A stretch of DNA of 64,000 nucleotides from Pseudomonas sp. 21 (GCF_000955805.1 NZ_JYOA01000008.1:319380-383379); one strand, 5' to 3'. Shown: positions 38,983-52,851, counted from the first letter of the stretch. Translations and numbers: made by a program. Notes: a model not told the origin generated them from the sequence alone.

Positions 38983-40578
38983 TTAGTGGAACTGGTTCAT
39001 GGTGTTGTCTTTACCCGAGGCTTTCAGAGCGGCTTCGCCAGCGAAGTACTCTTTGTGGTTGTCGCCGATGTCCGAGCCGGCCATGTTCTGGTGCTTGACG
39101 CAGGCGATGCCCTGGCGCAGTTCCTGGCGCTGAACGCCTTTCACGTAGGCCAGCATGCCCTGGTCGGCGAAGTAGCCTTTGGCCAGGTTGTCGGTCGACA
39201 GAGCGGCGGTGTGGTAGGTCGGCAGGGTGATCAGGTGGTGGAAGATGCCGGCGTGGGCGGAACCATCGCGCTGGAAGGTACGGATCTTCTCGTCAGCAAC
39301 CTGGGCCAGCTCGGTCTCGTCGTACTCGACGCTCATCAGCTTGGCGCGGTCGTAGGCGGAGACGTCCTTGCCTTCGGCAACGAACGCGTCGAAGACCTGC
39401 TGGCGGAAGTTCAGGGTCCAGTTGAACGACGGGCTGTTGTTGTACACCAGCTTGGCGTTCGGGATGACCTGACGGATGCGGTCAACCATGCCCTTGATCT
39501 GGCCAACGTGCGGCTTCTCGGTTTCGATCCACAGCAGGTCGGCGCCGTTCTGCAGCGAGGTGATGCAGTCCAGGACGCAGCGGTCTTCGCCGGTGCCCTT
39601 GCGGAACTGGAACAGGTTGGAAGCCAGGCGCTTCGGACGCAGCAGTTTGCCGCCGCGGTTGATCACCACGTCGCCGTTCTGCAGTTCGGCAGCGGACACT
39701 TCTTCGCAATCCAGGAAGGAGTTGTACTGGTCGCCCAGGTCGCCCGGCTCTTTGGTCACGGCAATCTGCTTGGTCAGGCCGGCGCCCAGGGAGTCGGTAC
39801 GAGCGACGATCACGCCGTCGTCGACGCCCAGTTCGAGGAACGCGTAGCGAACGGCGTTGATCTTGGCGAGGAAGTCTTCGTGCGGGACGGTCACTTTGCC
39901 GTCCTGGTGGCCGCACTGCTTCTCGTCGGAAACCTGGTTCTCGATCTGGATGCAGCAGGCACCGGCTTCGATCATTTTCTTGGCCAGCAGGTAGGTGGCT
40001 TCCGGGTTGCCGAAGCCGGCGTCGATGTCGGCGATGATCGGTACTACGTGGGTTTCGTAGCCGTCGATCTGAGCCTGGATTTCGTCCTGCTTGACTTTGT
40101 CGCCGGCGGCGCGGGCGCTGTCCAGGGCGGTGAAGAGCAGATCCAGTTCGCGGGCGTCAGCCTGGCGCAGGAAGGTGTACAGCTCTTCGATCAGGCCGGA
40201 AACGGCAGTCTTCTCGTGCATGGACTGGTCGGGCAGCGGGCCGAAGTCGGAACGCAGCGCGGCAACCATCCAGCCGGACAGGTAGAGGTAGCGCTTGTTG
40301 GTGGTCTTCAGGTGCTTCTTGATCGAGATCAGCTTCTGCTGACCGATGAAGCCGTGCCAGCAACCCAGGGACTGGGTGTAGACGGAGGTGTCGGCGTCAT
40401 ACTCGGCCATGTCCTTGCGCATGATGGCCGCAGTGTACTTGGCGATGTCCAGACCAGTCTTGAAGCGGTTCTGAGCGCGCATACGGGCAACCGACTCGGG
40501 GTTGATAGCGCTCCAGCTGTTACCGGTTTTCTCTTTCAGAGCGGCAACGGCTTTGATGTCGTTTTGATATGCGGACAT
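38983..40578 (-). CDS. aceA: Isocitrate lyase, long (531-residue) form
   Basis: Cleaves isocitrate to glyoxylate and succinate, the first step of the glyoxylate shunt, in competition with Idh/Icd encoded 8 kb away. 531 residues, the long bacterial subfamily. Active-site loop is DEKQCGHQDGKV: KQCGH, not the KKCGH/KRCGH of shorter enzymes, which appears normal for this subfamily. Other marks: IADIDAGFGNPEATY, IVARTDSLGA, ETEKPHVGQIKGM, YNNSPSFNWTLNF. ATG 40578 has AAGGA seven bases upstream; an in-frame TTG at 40584 is not needed. It is monocistronic, with its own terminator and a very long upstream region. Confidence 0.97.
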   Translation of the reverse strand: MSAYQNDIKAVAALKEKTGNSWSAINPESVARMRAQNRFKTGLDIAKYTAAIMRKDMAEYDADTSVYTQSLGCWHGFIGQQKLISIKKHLKTTNKRYLYLSGWMVAALRSDFGPLPDQSMHEKTAVSGLIEELYTFLRQADARELDLLFTALDSARAAGDKVKQDEIQAQIDGYETHVVPIIADIDAGFGNPEATYLLAKKMIEAGACCIQIENQVSDEKQCGHQDGKVTVPHEDFLAKINAVRYAFLELGVDDGVIVARTDSLGAGLTKQIAVTKEPGDLGDQYNSFLDCEEVSAAELQNGDVVINRGGKLLRPKRLASNLFQFRKGTGEDRCVLDCITSLQNGADLLWIETEKPHVGQIKGMVDRIRQVIPNAKLVYNNSPSFNWTLNFRQQVFDAFVAEGKDVSAYDRAKLMSVEYDETELAQVADEKIRTFQRDGSAHAGIFHHLITLPTYHTAALSTDNLAKGYFADQGMLAYVKGVQRQELRQGIACVKHQNMAGSDIGDNHKEYFAGEAALKASGKDNTMNQFH

Positions 40579-40771
40579 GGTCAATCCTTCAAAGTATGTG
40601 TTTGGTTGAGCACCGACTTACCCACTCAAAACCTGTATCGAAAAGGAATTGGCTGCGGGTTGCTCGCCGCGGGATGGCGAAGGGGCGACCGAAAGAAGGA
40701 ATGACGCTGGAGGAGTGGGGTGGCGCGGCGTACAGACTGGTGACTGCAGCGGTACATCCAGAATCGCTTGC

Positions 40772-40964
40772 CGGCTCGTGGCAGCCGTTGGGCGATGGTG
40801 GACGGCTGAATCCGTCACTTCGTGCTGTTGCTTAGGCTTGCTTCCCCGTCCCTCAGGACAACCTCTTGCCAGTCGCAACCTCGTCGATCCGCCTTGTGGG
40901 CTTAACAACACGGACCTGCATGGCGGGTGGGCCACTGGCTTGGTCCGAAGGGCTTTGAGGCCCT
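40772..40964. ncRNA. Candidate structured RNA in the aceA upstream region
   Basis: Between the predicted aceA promoter and its start lie three perfect 5-bp stems with six-base loops: 40772-40787 (CGGCT/AGCCG), 40801-40816 (GACGG/CCGTC) and 40949-40964 (AGGGC/GCCCT). A longer-range CGGACC/GGTCCG pair (40911-40916 with 40942-40947) encloses GCC-ACT-GGC. No frame here looks coding. It may be part of the aceA leader or a separate small RNA; the strand is not certain and no known family is recognised. Confidence 0.4.
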
Positions 40965-40985
40965 CTGGTTAGCGGGAGCGAGGCC

Positions 40986-41015
40986 ATCATGCACTTTCAA
41001 ACGAGCGTTCGTCAA
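40986..41015 (-). promoter_or_regulatory. Candidate aceA sigma-70 promoter
   Basis: On the minus strand TTGACG (41015-41010), 18-base spacer, CATGAT (40991-40986). The predicted start point is about 400 bases upstream of the aceA ATG, implying a long leader. TCAAACG occurs twice on the plus strand here (40997-41003 and 41012-41018), 15 bases apart. Confidence 0.45.
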
Positions 41016-41021
41016 ACGTTT

Positions 41022-41047
41022 TGTAGTGTTTTTTTTTGACTACTACA
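41022..41047. promoter_or_regulatory. TGTAGT...ACTACA inverted half-sites (RccR/HexR type)
   Basis: TGTAGT (41022-41027) and ACTACA (41042-41047) flank a T-rich spacer that includes nine consecutive Ts. RpiR-family regulators RccR and HexR of Pseudomonas bind TGTAGT/ACTACA palindromes, and RccR controls aceA. The 14-base spacing is longer than I recall for those sites. It lies just upstream of the candidate aceA -35. Confidence 0.45.
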
Positions 41048-41087
41048 CGAAGGTCTAACGAGGACTGCCAAGTCACCTCCGGAAGGA

Positions 41088-41903
41088 TTAGTCGAGCACT
41101 TCGACCTTCACTCGCAGGCTGCTGTCGCTGCGCCCCTGGGTGCTGTATTGGCGGGTGTAGCCACTTTGGGTGCTCTGGTTGCTCTGGCTGACGCCGCCGA
41201 CCTCGATCCACTGGCCGATAGGGCCGCTGACGCTGGTGTTCGCCGAGCTGGTGTTCATCGAGCCCTGGTAATTGCCGTTGAAGCGGTCGTTGCGGGTGCT
41301 CAGGGTGATGTGCACCAGGTTACCGGTGAGGCTGGCGGTCACGTACATGCCCTGGTTCGCGTCGCGGTATTCGGTCTGGCTGTAGACCTGGCCGTAGGGG
41401 CCGATGCCGGCGTTGGTCACCGGCTGGCTCTGGCCGATCTGGATGAAGGCGGGCGAGCCCTCGGTGGTGCGGACCTGCTGGGTGCCTCCTCCGCGACTGT
41501 TGGTGGACCGATTGATGATGCGCACCTGGTCGCGGCCGTTGACTTCCCCGCGGCCGGCCTGGATGTCCACATTGCCGGCGCTGACCGAGCCGTTCACTGA
41601 GTAGCCGCTCTGGCTGCCCTGGCTGCCGTCGAGCGTATCGACGCTGATCAGTAGCTGATGCGGGCGCGTATCCAGCTGTTCGAGTACCTGCTGCAGCTCG
41701 CGGATCTTCGGCAGCTCGGCATTTACCACCAGTTGGTTGCCATAGGCGGTGACTCGCCCTTCGTTGCCAAGCACCTGCTGCGCCACCGGCAGCACGTCTT
41801 CGGCGGTGCGGTAGTTGAGCGGGATGATCTCGGTGCGCGGCGCCGCTGTGGCGGTGAGGCTGATCGCGCAGGCGAGCATCAGGGCGAAAGGCTGTCGGCT
41901 CAA
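41088..41903 (-). CDS. Secretin N-domain-like exported protein (PA2633-like)
   Basis: 271 residues with a signal peptide (FALMLACAISLTATAA-P). Residues about 25-90 match a secretin/NolW N-domain (IIPLNYRTAEDVLPVAQQVLG, GRVTAYGNQLVVNAELPKIRELQQVLEQLDTRPHQLLISV). The rest is Gln/Ser/Gly/Asn-rich beta sequence, without the secretin pore domain, so it cannot be a complete secretin. Function unknown. It may be a periplasmic assembly or pilotin-like partner (inference). Its ATG overlaps the DUF7931 stop by four bases; last gene of the roxA operon. Confidence 0.78.
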   Translation of the reverse strand: MSRQPFALMLACAISLTATAAPRTEIIPLNYRTAEDVLPVAQQVLGNEGRVTAYGNQLVVNAELPKIRELQQVLEQLDTRPHQLLISVDTLDGSQGSQSGYSVNGSVSAGNVDIQAGRGEVNGRDQVRIINRSTNSRGGGTQQVRTTEGSPAFIQIGQSQPVTNAGIGPYGQVYSQTEYRDANQGMYVTASLTGNLVHITLSTRNDRFNGNYQGSMNTSSANTSVSGPIGQWIEVGGVSQSNQSTQSGYTRQYSTQGRSDSSLRVKVEVLD

Positions 41904-42526
41904 AGCAGGAAACTCCGCAGGTTCGGGTCGAGGACGCCGGTGTTCCAGGTCTGTTCGAATTGCGCAATCAGCTGGCGAACGCGGCCGGCGTTGTTGTAGT
42001 GCGCGTAGCCGGCGTATTCGCCAGGTTCTGGGCGCAGCAGCAGGCCGCAGTCGTCGGCGAGGAGGAAGGCGTGCTCGTCGCTCGGGTAGTCAGGGTTGAT
42101 CCGGCGAATCTGGCAGTAGCTGGAGAGGCGCCGGCTGAGGTTGAGCAGGCGATGGCCTTCCTTCACGGCGCGGGTGCTGTCGCGCACCAGGATCATCATG
42201 CGATTGCGCGGATTGCCCAGCAGCAGCTGAGTGCAGGCGTCCTGGATGCTGCTGTGGTGATACAGCCAGGGTTCCAGGTCGGGGGTGTAGAGGTAGAGCG
42301 TGCGGCGCGCCTGCTGGATCAGTGCCAGGGCGTGGGCGCGCGCGTCATCCGGCTTGCTGAAGCGGTGCAGTTGGTCGCCCTCGCCGAGGTGGAAGGGTGC
42401 CGGCTCCAGTGCTTCGGGCGGCAGCGCTTCGCTGGGCGGGTTGTGGACGGCAAAACGCCCCGGTGACTGAAACTCGATGTCCGGTAGTTCTACCGGGAGG
42501 TCGTCTTGATCCGGGACGTTTTCCAT
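41900..42526 (-). CDS. DUF7931 family protein (PA2632-like)
   Basis: 208 residues, no signal peptide or membrane span. An acidic, proline-rich N-terminus (1-60) precedes an alpha/beta domain with ARAHALALIQQARRTLYLYTPDLEPWLYHH, RNRMMILVRDSTRAVKEGHRLLNLSRRL and DEHAFLLADDCGLLLRP. The layout recalls one half of a phospholipase-D fold, but the HKD motif is absent, so it is probably not an active PLD. Its role is not known. Coupled by ATGA overlap to the secretin-like gene and 36 bases after the GNAT gene. Confidence 0.75.
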   Translation of the reverse strand: MENVPDQDDLPVELPDIEFQSPGRFAVHNPPSEALPPEALEPAPFHLGEGDQLHRFSKPDDARAHALALIQQARRTLYLYTPDLEPWLYHHSSIQDACTQLLLGNPRNRMMILVRDSTRAVKEGHRLLNLSRRLSSYCQIRRINPDYPSDEHAFLLADDCGLLLRPEPGEYAGYAHYNNAGRVRQLIAQFEQTWNTGVLDPNLRSFLL

Positions 42527-42562
42527 GGCGCTCCTTCCAATCGGGGCTTGGGTGGCCGGTGC

Positions 42563-42991
42563 TCAGGCGCTCTCGCGCACCATGTCCACGTGGGGGAGGC
42601 CGGCGTCGAGGAATTCGCCGCTGGCCACCTGGAAGCCTAGCCGTTCGTAGAAGGGAATGGCGTAGACCTGCGCCGTCAGCAACTGACGCTGCAGCCCCTG
42701 GCTTTCGGCCTGCTCGATGGCGGCGCGCATCAGCAGGTCGCCGACCTTCAGGCCGCGCCAGTCCTTGAGGACCGACACCCGGCCGATGTGTCCGTCCGGT
42801 AGGAGGCGGGCGGTACCGATGGCGTAGTCGCCTTCGAAGGCCAGGAAGTGCACGGCTTCGACATCCTCGGCGTCCCATTCGAGTTCCGGCGGGACCGATT
42901 GCTCGGCGATGAATACCGCCTCGCGAATGCGCCGCAGATCGGCATTATCCTTTTGCCAGTCCGCGACGCGAACCCTGATCTTGCTACTCAT
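42563..42991 (-). CDS. GNAT family N-acetyltransferase
   Basis: 142 residues from ATG 42991. GNAT motif A is GRVSVLKDWRGLKVGDLLMRAAIEQA with the acetyl-CoA loop R-G-L-K-V-G; motif B is AQVYAIPFYERLGFQVASGEF, ending in the common DAGLPHVDM found in ElaA/YjdJ-like members. Substrate unknown. It overlaps the end of roxA by eight bases, so the two are coupled. Confidence 0.88.
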   Translation of the reverse strand: MSSKIRVRVADWQKDNADLRRIREAVFIAEQSVPPELEWDAEDVEAVHFLAFEGDYAIGTARLLPDGHIGRVSVLKDWRGLKVGDLLMRAAIEQAESQGLQRQLLTAQVYAIPFYERLGFQVASGEFLDAGLPHVDMVRESA

Positions 42992-44159
42992 CGGCAAACT
43001 CCAGACTGCCCTGTTTGATCAGTTCTCCGATGAGCTTACGCCCATCGTCGTCGGCCAGCCATTGGCCGAGATTCCCTTCGTGCAGCGCCTGGGCCGAGCA
43101 CACCAGCTTGAGCAGATCGCGCAGTTTTTCCGGCAGGACCACGGTCTGGCCGCTGGCGAACAGCAGCAGGCCCACGTCCACTTCGCTCCAGGCCATGCGG
43201 GCGCTGGGGTTGCGGATCAGTACTTCGCCGTCTTTGATGGCGGTGGTCAGGTCGTCTTCCTCGATCTCCTCGCCGGCCACCAGTTCCGGGTAGCGCGGCT
43301 CGGTCATGAACTGGCCGAACCAGGTGAGCAGCAGGCGCTCGTCGCTCATGTGCTCCTGCAGCAGGTTCTTCAGGCGGTCGAGGGCGTCGCGCTGGATCTG
43401 GTGCTGGTCGAAGTCGCCTTTCATCGCGGCCATTCCGGCGTCGCTGTAGCGCTCCTCGTCGGAGAGGAACTGGGCGAGGAAGTCGGTGAAGTGGGTCAGC
43501 ACTTCGGCGGCGCTGGGGGCGCGGAAGCCGACCGAGTAGGTCATGCAGTCGTCTTCGGCGATGCCGTAGTGGGCGACGCGCGGCGGCAGGTAGAGCATGT
43601 CGCCGGGTTCCAGTACCCAGTCGGCGCTTTCTTCGAATTCGGCGAGGATGCGCAGGTCGGCGTGCGGCAGCATCGGGCTGCTGGCGTCGCAGGTCTGGCC
43701 GACTTTCCAGCGGCGGCGGCCGTGGCCCTGCAGCAGGAATACGTCGTAGTTGTCGAAGTGCGGGCCGACGCCGCCGCCAGGGGCGGCGTAGCTGATCATC
43801 ACGTCGTCGATGCGCCAGCTGGGCAGGAACTTGAAGTGTTCCAGGAGCTCGGCGACTTCCGGGATGAACTGGTCGACGGCCTGTACCAGCAGGGTCCAGT
43901 CGCGCTCGGGCATCTGGCTAAAGGTGTCTTCCTGGAACGGACCACGGCGCAGCTCCCACGGGCTGTCGCCGTGTTCGAGGACGATACGCGATTCGATCAT
44001 CTCTTCCAGGGCGAGACCGGCCAGTTCGTCAGGGTCCAGCGGGCTCTTGAAGTCAGGGATGGCCTGGCGCACCAGCAGGGGCTTTTTCTGCCAGTAGTCG
44101 CGGAGGAATTCTTCGGCGCTGATGCCGCCCAAAAGCTGAAGAGGAATAGCAGGATTCAT
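42984..44159 (-). CDS. roxA: Ribosomal protein L16 arginine 3-hydroxylase RoxA (YcfD), JmjC/cupin oxygenase
   Basis: 391 residues. Fe(II)/2-oxoglutarate oxygenase with the HxD motif at H134-F-D136 (GPHFDNYDVFLLQ) and distal H197 (PPRVAHYG); YSVGFRAPS follows, then a helical dimerisation/winged-helix C-terminal half. The E. coli homologue hydroxylates an arginine of uL16. First gene of roxA-GNAT-DUF7931-secretin-like. It lies directly after the purB terminator, so its promoter must be in or near the 44160-44219 gap unless it is reached by readthrough. Confidence 0.93.
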   Translation of the reverse strand: MNPAIPLQLLGGISAEEFLRDYWQKKPLLVRQAIPDFKSPLDPDELAGLALEEMIESRIVLEHGDSPWELRRGPFQEDTFSQMPERDWTLLVQAVDQFIPEVAELLEHFKFLPSWRIDDVMISYAAPGGGVGPHFDNYDVFLLQGHGRRRWKVGQTCDASSPMLPHADLRILAEFEESADWVLEPGDMLYLPPRVAHYGIAEDDCMTYSVGFRAPSAAEVLTHFTDFLAQFLSDEERYSDAGMAAMKGDFDQHQIQRDALDRLKNLLQEHMSDERLLLTWFGQFMTEPRYPELVAGEEIEEDDLTTAIKDGEVLIRNPSARMAWSEVDVGLLLFASGQTVVLPEKLRDLLKLVCSAQALHEGNLGQWLADDDGRKLIGELIKQGSLEFADE

Positions 44160-44172
44160 GTCTAAGTCCTTG

Positions 44173-44201
44173 AAACAAAAACGCCCGGCACAGCCGGGCG
44201 T
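44173..44201 (-). terminator. Rho-independent terminator of purB
   Basis: ACGCCCGGC / GCCGGGCGT (44181-44189, 44193-44201), loop ACA, followed on the minus strand by TTTTGTTT; 18 bases after the purB stop. Confidence 0.92.
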
Positions 44202-44219
44202 GCAAAGTCAGGGCGAATC

Positions 44220-47430
<3,211 letters not shown>

Positions 47431-47502
47431 GGCGGCGCATCACGGGTGCAGGTAAAGGCGGGGATTCTACCAGAGCCGAGCGGCAGAGGCTCGGCTGACG
47501 GC

Positions 47503-47946
47503 TCAGGCGCGGATCAGGCTCAGCGGGAAGCGCTCGCCTTCCAGGTAGTCGTCGATGCAGCGCAGTACCAGGTGGCTGCGCCAGCGATCGGGCTGCGCGG
47601 CCAGCTCTTCGCGGGTCATCCAGCGGGCGCCGAGGATGCCGTCGTCCAGCGCGCGCTCGGGGTGATGGCGCAAGGGGTGGGCGGCGAAGCAGACGCGCTG
47701 ATAGGTCACGCCGTTGCTGGGCGCGGTATAGAGGTAGATGCCGGTGACGGCGGTCAGCTCCACGTCCCAGCCGGTTTCCTCGAGGGTTTCGCGCACGGCG
47801 GCCTCGATCAGCGTTTCGTTAGCCTCCAGGTGGCCGGCCGGCTGGTTGAAGACCTGTTTTTTGTCAGCGGACATTTCTTCCACCAGCAGGAAGCGGCCCT
47901 GGTCTTCGACGATGGTGGCGACGGTGACGTGTGCTAGCCAGCGCAT
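47503..47946 (-). CDS. nudJ: Nudix hydrolase, NudJ type
   Basis: 147 residues. Nudix box GHLEANETLIEAAVRETLEETGW (quoted positions 38-60 of the protein) has the G, E, RE and EExG residues. NudJ hydrolyses nucleoside tri/diphosphates and thiamine pyrimidine pyrophosphate. Located immediately upstream of mnmA, as in many gamma-proteobacteria, and probably the first gene of the operon. Confidence 0.88.
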   Translation of the reverse strand: MRWLAHVTVATIVEDQGRFLLVEEMSADKKQVFNQPAGHLEANETLIEAAVRETLEETGWDVELTAVTGIYLYTAPSNGVTYQRVCFAAHPLRHHPERALDDGILGARWMTREELAAQPDRWRSHLVLRCIDDYLEGERFPLSLIRA

Positions 47947-48003
47947 GAATCTGTCCTCGTGGTTCGAAAAGGCGCGAGTTTAACGTGGCGGGGCGCAGAA
48001 AGC

Positions 48004-48031
48004 AGAACCCCCGGGAAGGCCCGGGGGTTCT
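48004..48031 (-). terminator. Terminator of idh
   Basis: 12-bp perfect inverted repeat AGAACCCCCGGG / CCCGGGGGTTCT (48004-48015, 48020-48031), loop AAGG, 18 bases after the idh stop. The following T run is short (TTTCT), so efficiency may be moderate. Confidence 0.8.
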
Positions 48032-48049
48032 GGTGTCGCGCGAAGCGGC

Positions 48050-50272
<2,223 letters not shown>

Positions 50273-50629
50273 CTCGTTCTAACTCTCTTCTTTGCTGGGC
50301 GCGCACAGAGTCTCGAATCGCGTTGGTACACGCTTGCGGTCAGCGAAGTGGTTGACCGACCTTCGAGATTTGCCGCGGGGATATTGGGGCGCCAGTAGAG
50401 CGTTGTACGGCGGGATCCTGGTGAGGACGTGCGCCGCTGCGAGGAGAGAGTCTGGTCCCAGACTGCTCGGACCTCGATGACCATTAAGTCATGCCGGCCA
50501 GTATACCACCCTAAAGGCAGGGTGAAGCGTGTCCCTTTTTTAGACTAAGGAATGATGTAGTTCGATTACCGACTTGTGAGCTACCCTCAGTGGCTGCAAG
50601 AGGGTTTCAATCAAAAAGCGGAGTTCAGC
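50273..50629. other. Divergent idh/icd regulatory region
   Basis: 357 bases without a credible gene. It contains a 16-bp perfect palindrome-like repeat AGTCTGG-TC-CCAGACT (50449-50464), which may be an operator, and an extended -10 on the idh strand. No convincing -35/-10 pair was found for icd. Confidence 0.55.
50500..50508 (-). promoter_or_regulatory. Extended -10 element for idh
   Basis: Minus-strand TGG-TATACT is a TGn extended -10 with 5 of 6 consensus bases. The -35 region (GCTTCA, 17 bases upstream) is poor. The leader would be about 220 bases and would include the AGTCTGG repeat. Confidence 0.4.
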
Positions 50630-51883
50630 ATGGGATACCAAAAGATCCAGGTGCCGGCCGGTGACAAAATCACCGTCAACGCCGATATGTCCTTGAATGT
50701 ACCGAAGAACCCGATCATCCCCTTCATCGAGGGCGATGGCATTGGCGTCGATATCAGTCCGGTCATGATCAAGGTCGTCGACGCTGCCGTCGAGAAAGCC
50801 TACAAGGGCGACCGCAAGATCGCGTGGATGGAAGTCTACGCAGGCGAGAAGGCCACCCAGGTCTACGACCAGGACACCTGGCTGCCCCAGGAAACCCTGG
50901 ATGCCGTCCGTGACTACGTCGTGTCGATCAAGGGCCCTCTGACCACGCCGGTGGGCGGCGGCATTCGCTCCCTGAACGTGGCCCTGCGTCAGCAGCTCGA
51001 CCTTTATGTCTGCCTGCGCCCGGTGCGCTGGTTCGAAGGTGTGCCGAGCCCGGTGAAGAAGCCCGGCGACGTCGACATGGTGATCTTCCGCGAGAACTCC
51101 GAAGACATCTATGCCGGTGTCGAGTGGAAGGCTGGCACTCCCGAGGCTCAGAAGGTCATCAAGTTCCTCACCGAGGAAATGGGCGTCAAGAAAATCCGCT
51201 TCACCGACAACTGCGGCATCGGCATCAAGCCGGTTTCCCAGGAAGGCACCAAGCGCCTGGTGCGCAAGGCCCTGCAGTACGCCGTGGACAATGACCGTGA
51301 CTCGGTCACCATTGTCCACAAGGGCAACATCATGAAATTCACCGAGGGCGCCTTCAAGGACTGGGGCTATGAGCTCGCCCGCGACGAGTTCGGTGCGCAG
51401 TTGCTCGACGGCGGGCCGTGGATGCAGTTCAAGAACCCGGCTACCGGCAAGAATATCGTGGTGAAGGACGTGATCGCCGACGCCATGCTGCAGCAGATCC
51501 TGCTGCGTCCGGCCGAGTACGACGTGATCGCCACGCTCAACCTGAACGGCGACTACCTGTCCGACGCCCTGGCGGCGGAAGTGGGGGGCATCGGTATCGC
51601 GCCGGGTGCCAACCTGTCTGATTCGGTGGCCATGTTCGAGGCAACCCACGGTACTGCGCCCAAGTACGCCGGCCTGGACAAGGTCAATCCGGGCTCGGTG
51701 ATCCTCTCCGCCGAGATGATGCTGCGCCACATGGGCTGGCCTGAAGCGGCCGACCTGATCATCGACGGCGTGAACGGCGCCATCGCCGCGAAGACCGTAA
51801 CCTATGACTTCGAGCGACTGATGGACGGTGCCAGGCTGCTGTCGTGCTCCGAGTTCGGTGACGCGATCATTGCGAAGATGTAA
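50630..51883 (+). CDS. icd: NADP-dependent isocitrate dehydrogenase, dimeric
   Basis: 417 residues, E. coli Icd type. [38 protein letters not shown] with the serine phosphorylated by AceK in enterics, [37 protein letters not shown] 50630 (MGYQKIQVP) has GCGGAG about seven bases upstream; the frame extends to 50576 but without a ribosome site. It converges with cspD. Confidence 0.97.
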   Translation: MGYQKIQVPAGDKITVNADMSLNVPKNPIIPFIEGDGIGVDISPVMIKVVDAAVEKAYKGDRKIAWMEVYAGEKATQVYDQDTWLPQETLDAVRDYVVSIKGPLTTPVGGGIRSLNVALRQQLDLYVCLRPVRWFEGVPSPVKKPGDVDMVIFRENSEDIYAGVEWKAGTPEAQKVIKFLTEEMGVKKIRFTDNCGIGIKPVSQEGTKRLVRKALQYAVDNDRDSVTIVHKGNIMKFTEGAFKDWGYELARDEFGAQLLDGGPWMQFKNPATGKNIVVKDVIADAMLQQILLRPAEYDVIATLNLNGDYLSDALAAEVGGIGIAPGANLSDSVAMFEATHGTAPKYAGLDKVNPGSVILSAEMMLRHMGWPEAADLIIDGVNGAIAAKTVTYDFERLMDGARLLSCSEFGDAIIAKM

Positions 51884-51903
51884 CCGGGTGATGCTTCGCC
51901 CAT

Positions 51904-51934
51904 GAAAAAGGCCGGCTTGCTGCCGGCCTTTTTC
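51904..51934. terminator. Bidirectional terminator between icd and cspD
   Basis: 13-bp perfect arms GAAAAAGGCCGGC / GCCGGCCTTTTTC (51904-51916, 51922-51934), loop TTGCT, A and T tracts on both sides. Its stem is nearly the same as that of the polB/queD terminator at 1122-1157. Confidence 0.93.
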
Positions 51935-51956
51935 GTTTCGTCTGATCCTTGACGAA

Positions 51957-52232
51957 TCAGGCTTCCGCCGTGAGGTTCTCTACCTCGCTGCTCGGGGCAG
52001 TCTGCGCGGATGGGGTGGATGCATTGGCGTTGACGGGCTGGATGTTCACCGCGTGCAACCCCTTCGGACCTTGCAGGATCTCGAAACTGACGGGTTGGCC
52101 GGCCTTGAGAGTCTTGTAGCCATCCATCTGGATTGCCGAGTAATGAGCAAACAGGTCCTCATCTCGGCCATCAGCCAGGATGAAACCGTAGCCCTTGGCG
52201 TTGTTGAACCACTTGACCTTACCGCTAAGCAT
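51957..52232 (-). CDS. cspD: Cold-shock-domain protein CspD
   Basis: 91 residues. Cold-shock fold with RNP1 KGYGFIL and RNP2 DLFAHYSAI, followed by a short non-conserved tail rich in Ala/Ser/Thr. ATG 52232 ([16 protein letters not shown]) has GAGGGAT eight bases upstream. CspD binds single-stranded DNA and inhibits replication in stationary phase in E. coli. Divergent from clpS; proteolysis of E. coli CspD by Lon makes the neighbourhood with Clp genes notable but not proof of a link. Confidence 0.93.
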   Translation of the reverse strand: MLSGKVKWFNNAKGYGFILADGRDEDLFAHYSAIQMDGYKTLKAGQPVSFEILQGPKGLHAVNIQPVNANASTPSAQTAPSSEVENLTAEA

Positions 52233-52460
52233 GCTGATATCCCTCTGCAAAGGACTCCATCGCTGGAGTATCATCCACTACTATTCCGCTATGCCTTTTT
52301 CTGAAGACTGGCGTCCGGAACTCCTGATACCCTCCGGGGGGTATCCTTTGGTTGTAACACCCTTTTGCCGTTAGTCAAGGCGGCGTCGTCTGGGCCTGAG
52401 AGGCGATTCAAACTCCGGCCGGCCCACTCATTCACCCACTCGCAAAGCTTTTATTCCAGC

Positions 52461-52823
52461 ATGCATGCAAGTAGCCAGATTCGACTAACATTCAATCAGG
52501 ACCGCCCGGATCCATTGGAAGACGACGGGACGGGGCTGGCGGTTGAAGAAGCCAAACCTGCCCTGAAGGTGCCGTCCATGTATCGGGTCATCATGTTCAA
52601 CGATGATTACACCCCGATGGATTTCGTGGTTGAGGTGCTCGAGCTGTACTTCAACATGAACCGCGAGCAGGCAACCAAGGTCATGTTGACTGTGCATACC
52701 CAGGGCAAGGCGCACTGCGGGACCTTTACCCGCGATGTCGCGGAAACCAAAGCCATGCAGGTCAATCAATATGCGAGGGAGAGCCAACATCCACTGTTGT
52801 GCGAAATTGAGATAGAAGGTTGA
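52461..52823 (+). CDS. clpS: ATP-dependent Clp protease adaptor ClpS
   Basis: 120 residues. N-degron adaptor that delivers proteins with N-terminal Leu, Phe, Tyr or Trp to ClpAP. Unstructured N-terminal extension (1-40), then [25 protein letters not shown] with the N-degron-pocket residues (NDDYTPM) and [23 protein letters not shown] 52461 ([14 protein letters not shown]) is the family start; the ribosome site is weak. 28 bases before clpA. Confidence 0.96.
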   Translation: MHASSQIRLTFNQDRPDPLEDDGTGLAVEEAKPALKVPSMYRVIMFNDDYTPMDFVVEVLELYFNMNREQATKVMLTVHTQGKAHCGTFTRDVAETKAMQVNQYARESQHPLLCEIEIEG

Positions 52824-52851
52824 TGCGGATGTTTGGGAGCGAGGTGAAGTC

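Noticed and set aside
38983-40578. KQCGH as a defective isocitrate lyase active site
   Set aside because: The cysteine, glycine and histidine are intact, and the long ICL subfamily is known to vary at the second position; all other catalytic blocks are present.
40618-40935. 105-codon minus-strand frame in the aceA upstream region, as a small gene or leader peptide
   Set aside because: Pro/Ser/Arg/His-rich sequence without ribosome site; composition is that of non-coding DNA. Stem-loops explain the region better.
41029-41037. T9 tract as the T run of a terminator for the roxA operon
   Set aside because: It is on the plus strand, opposite to both flanking genes, and no stem precedes it.
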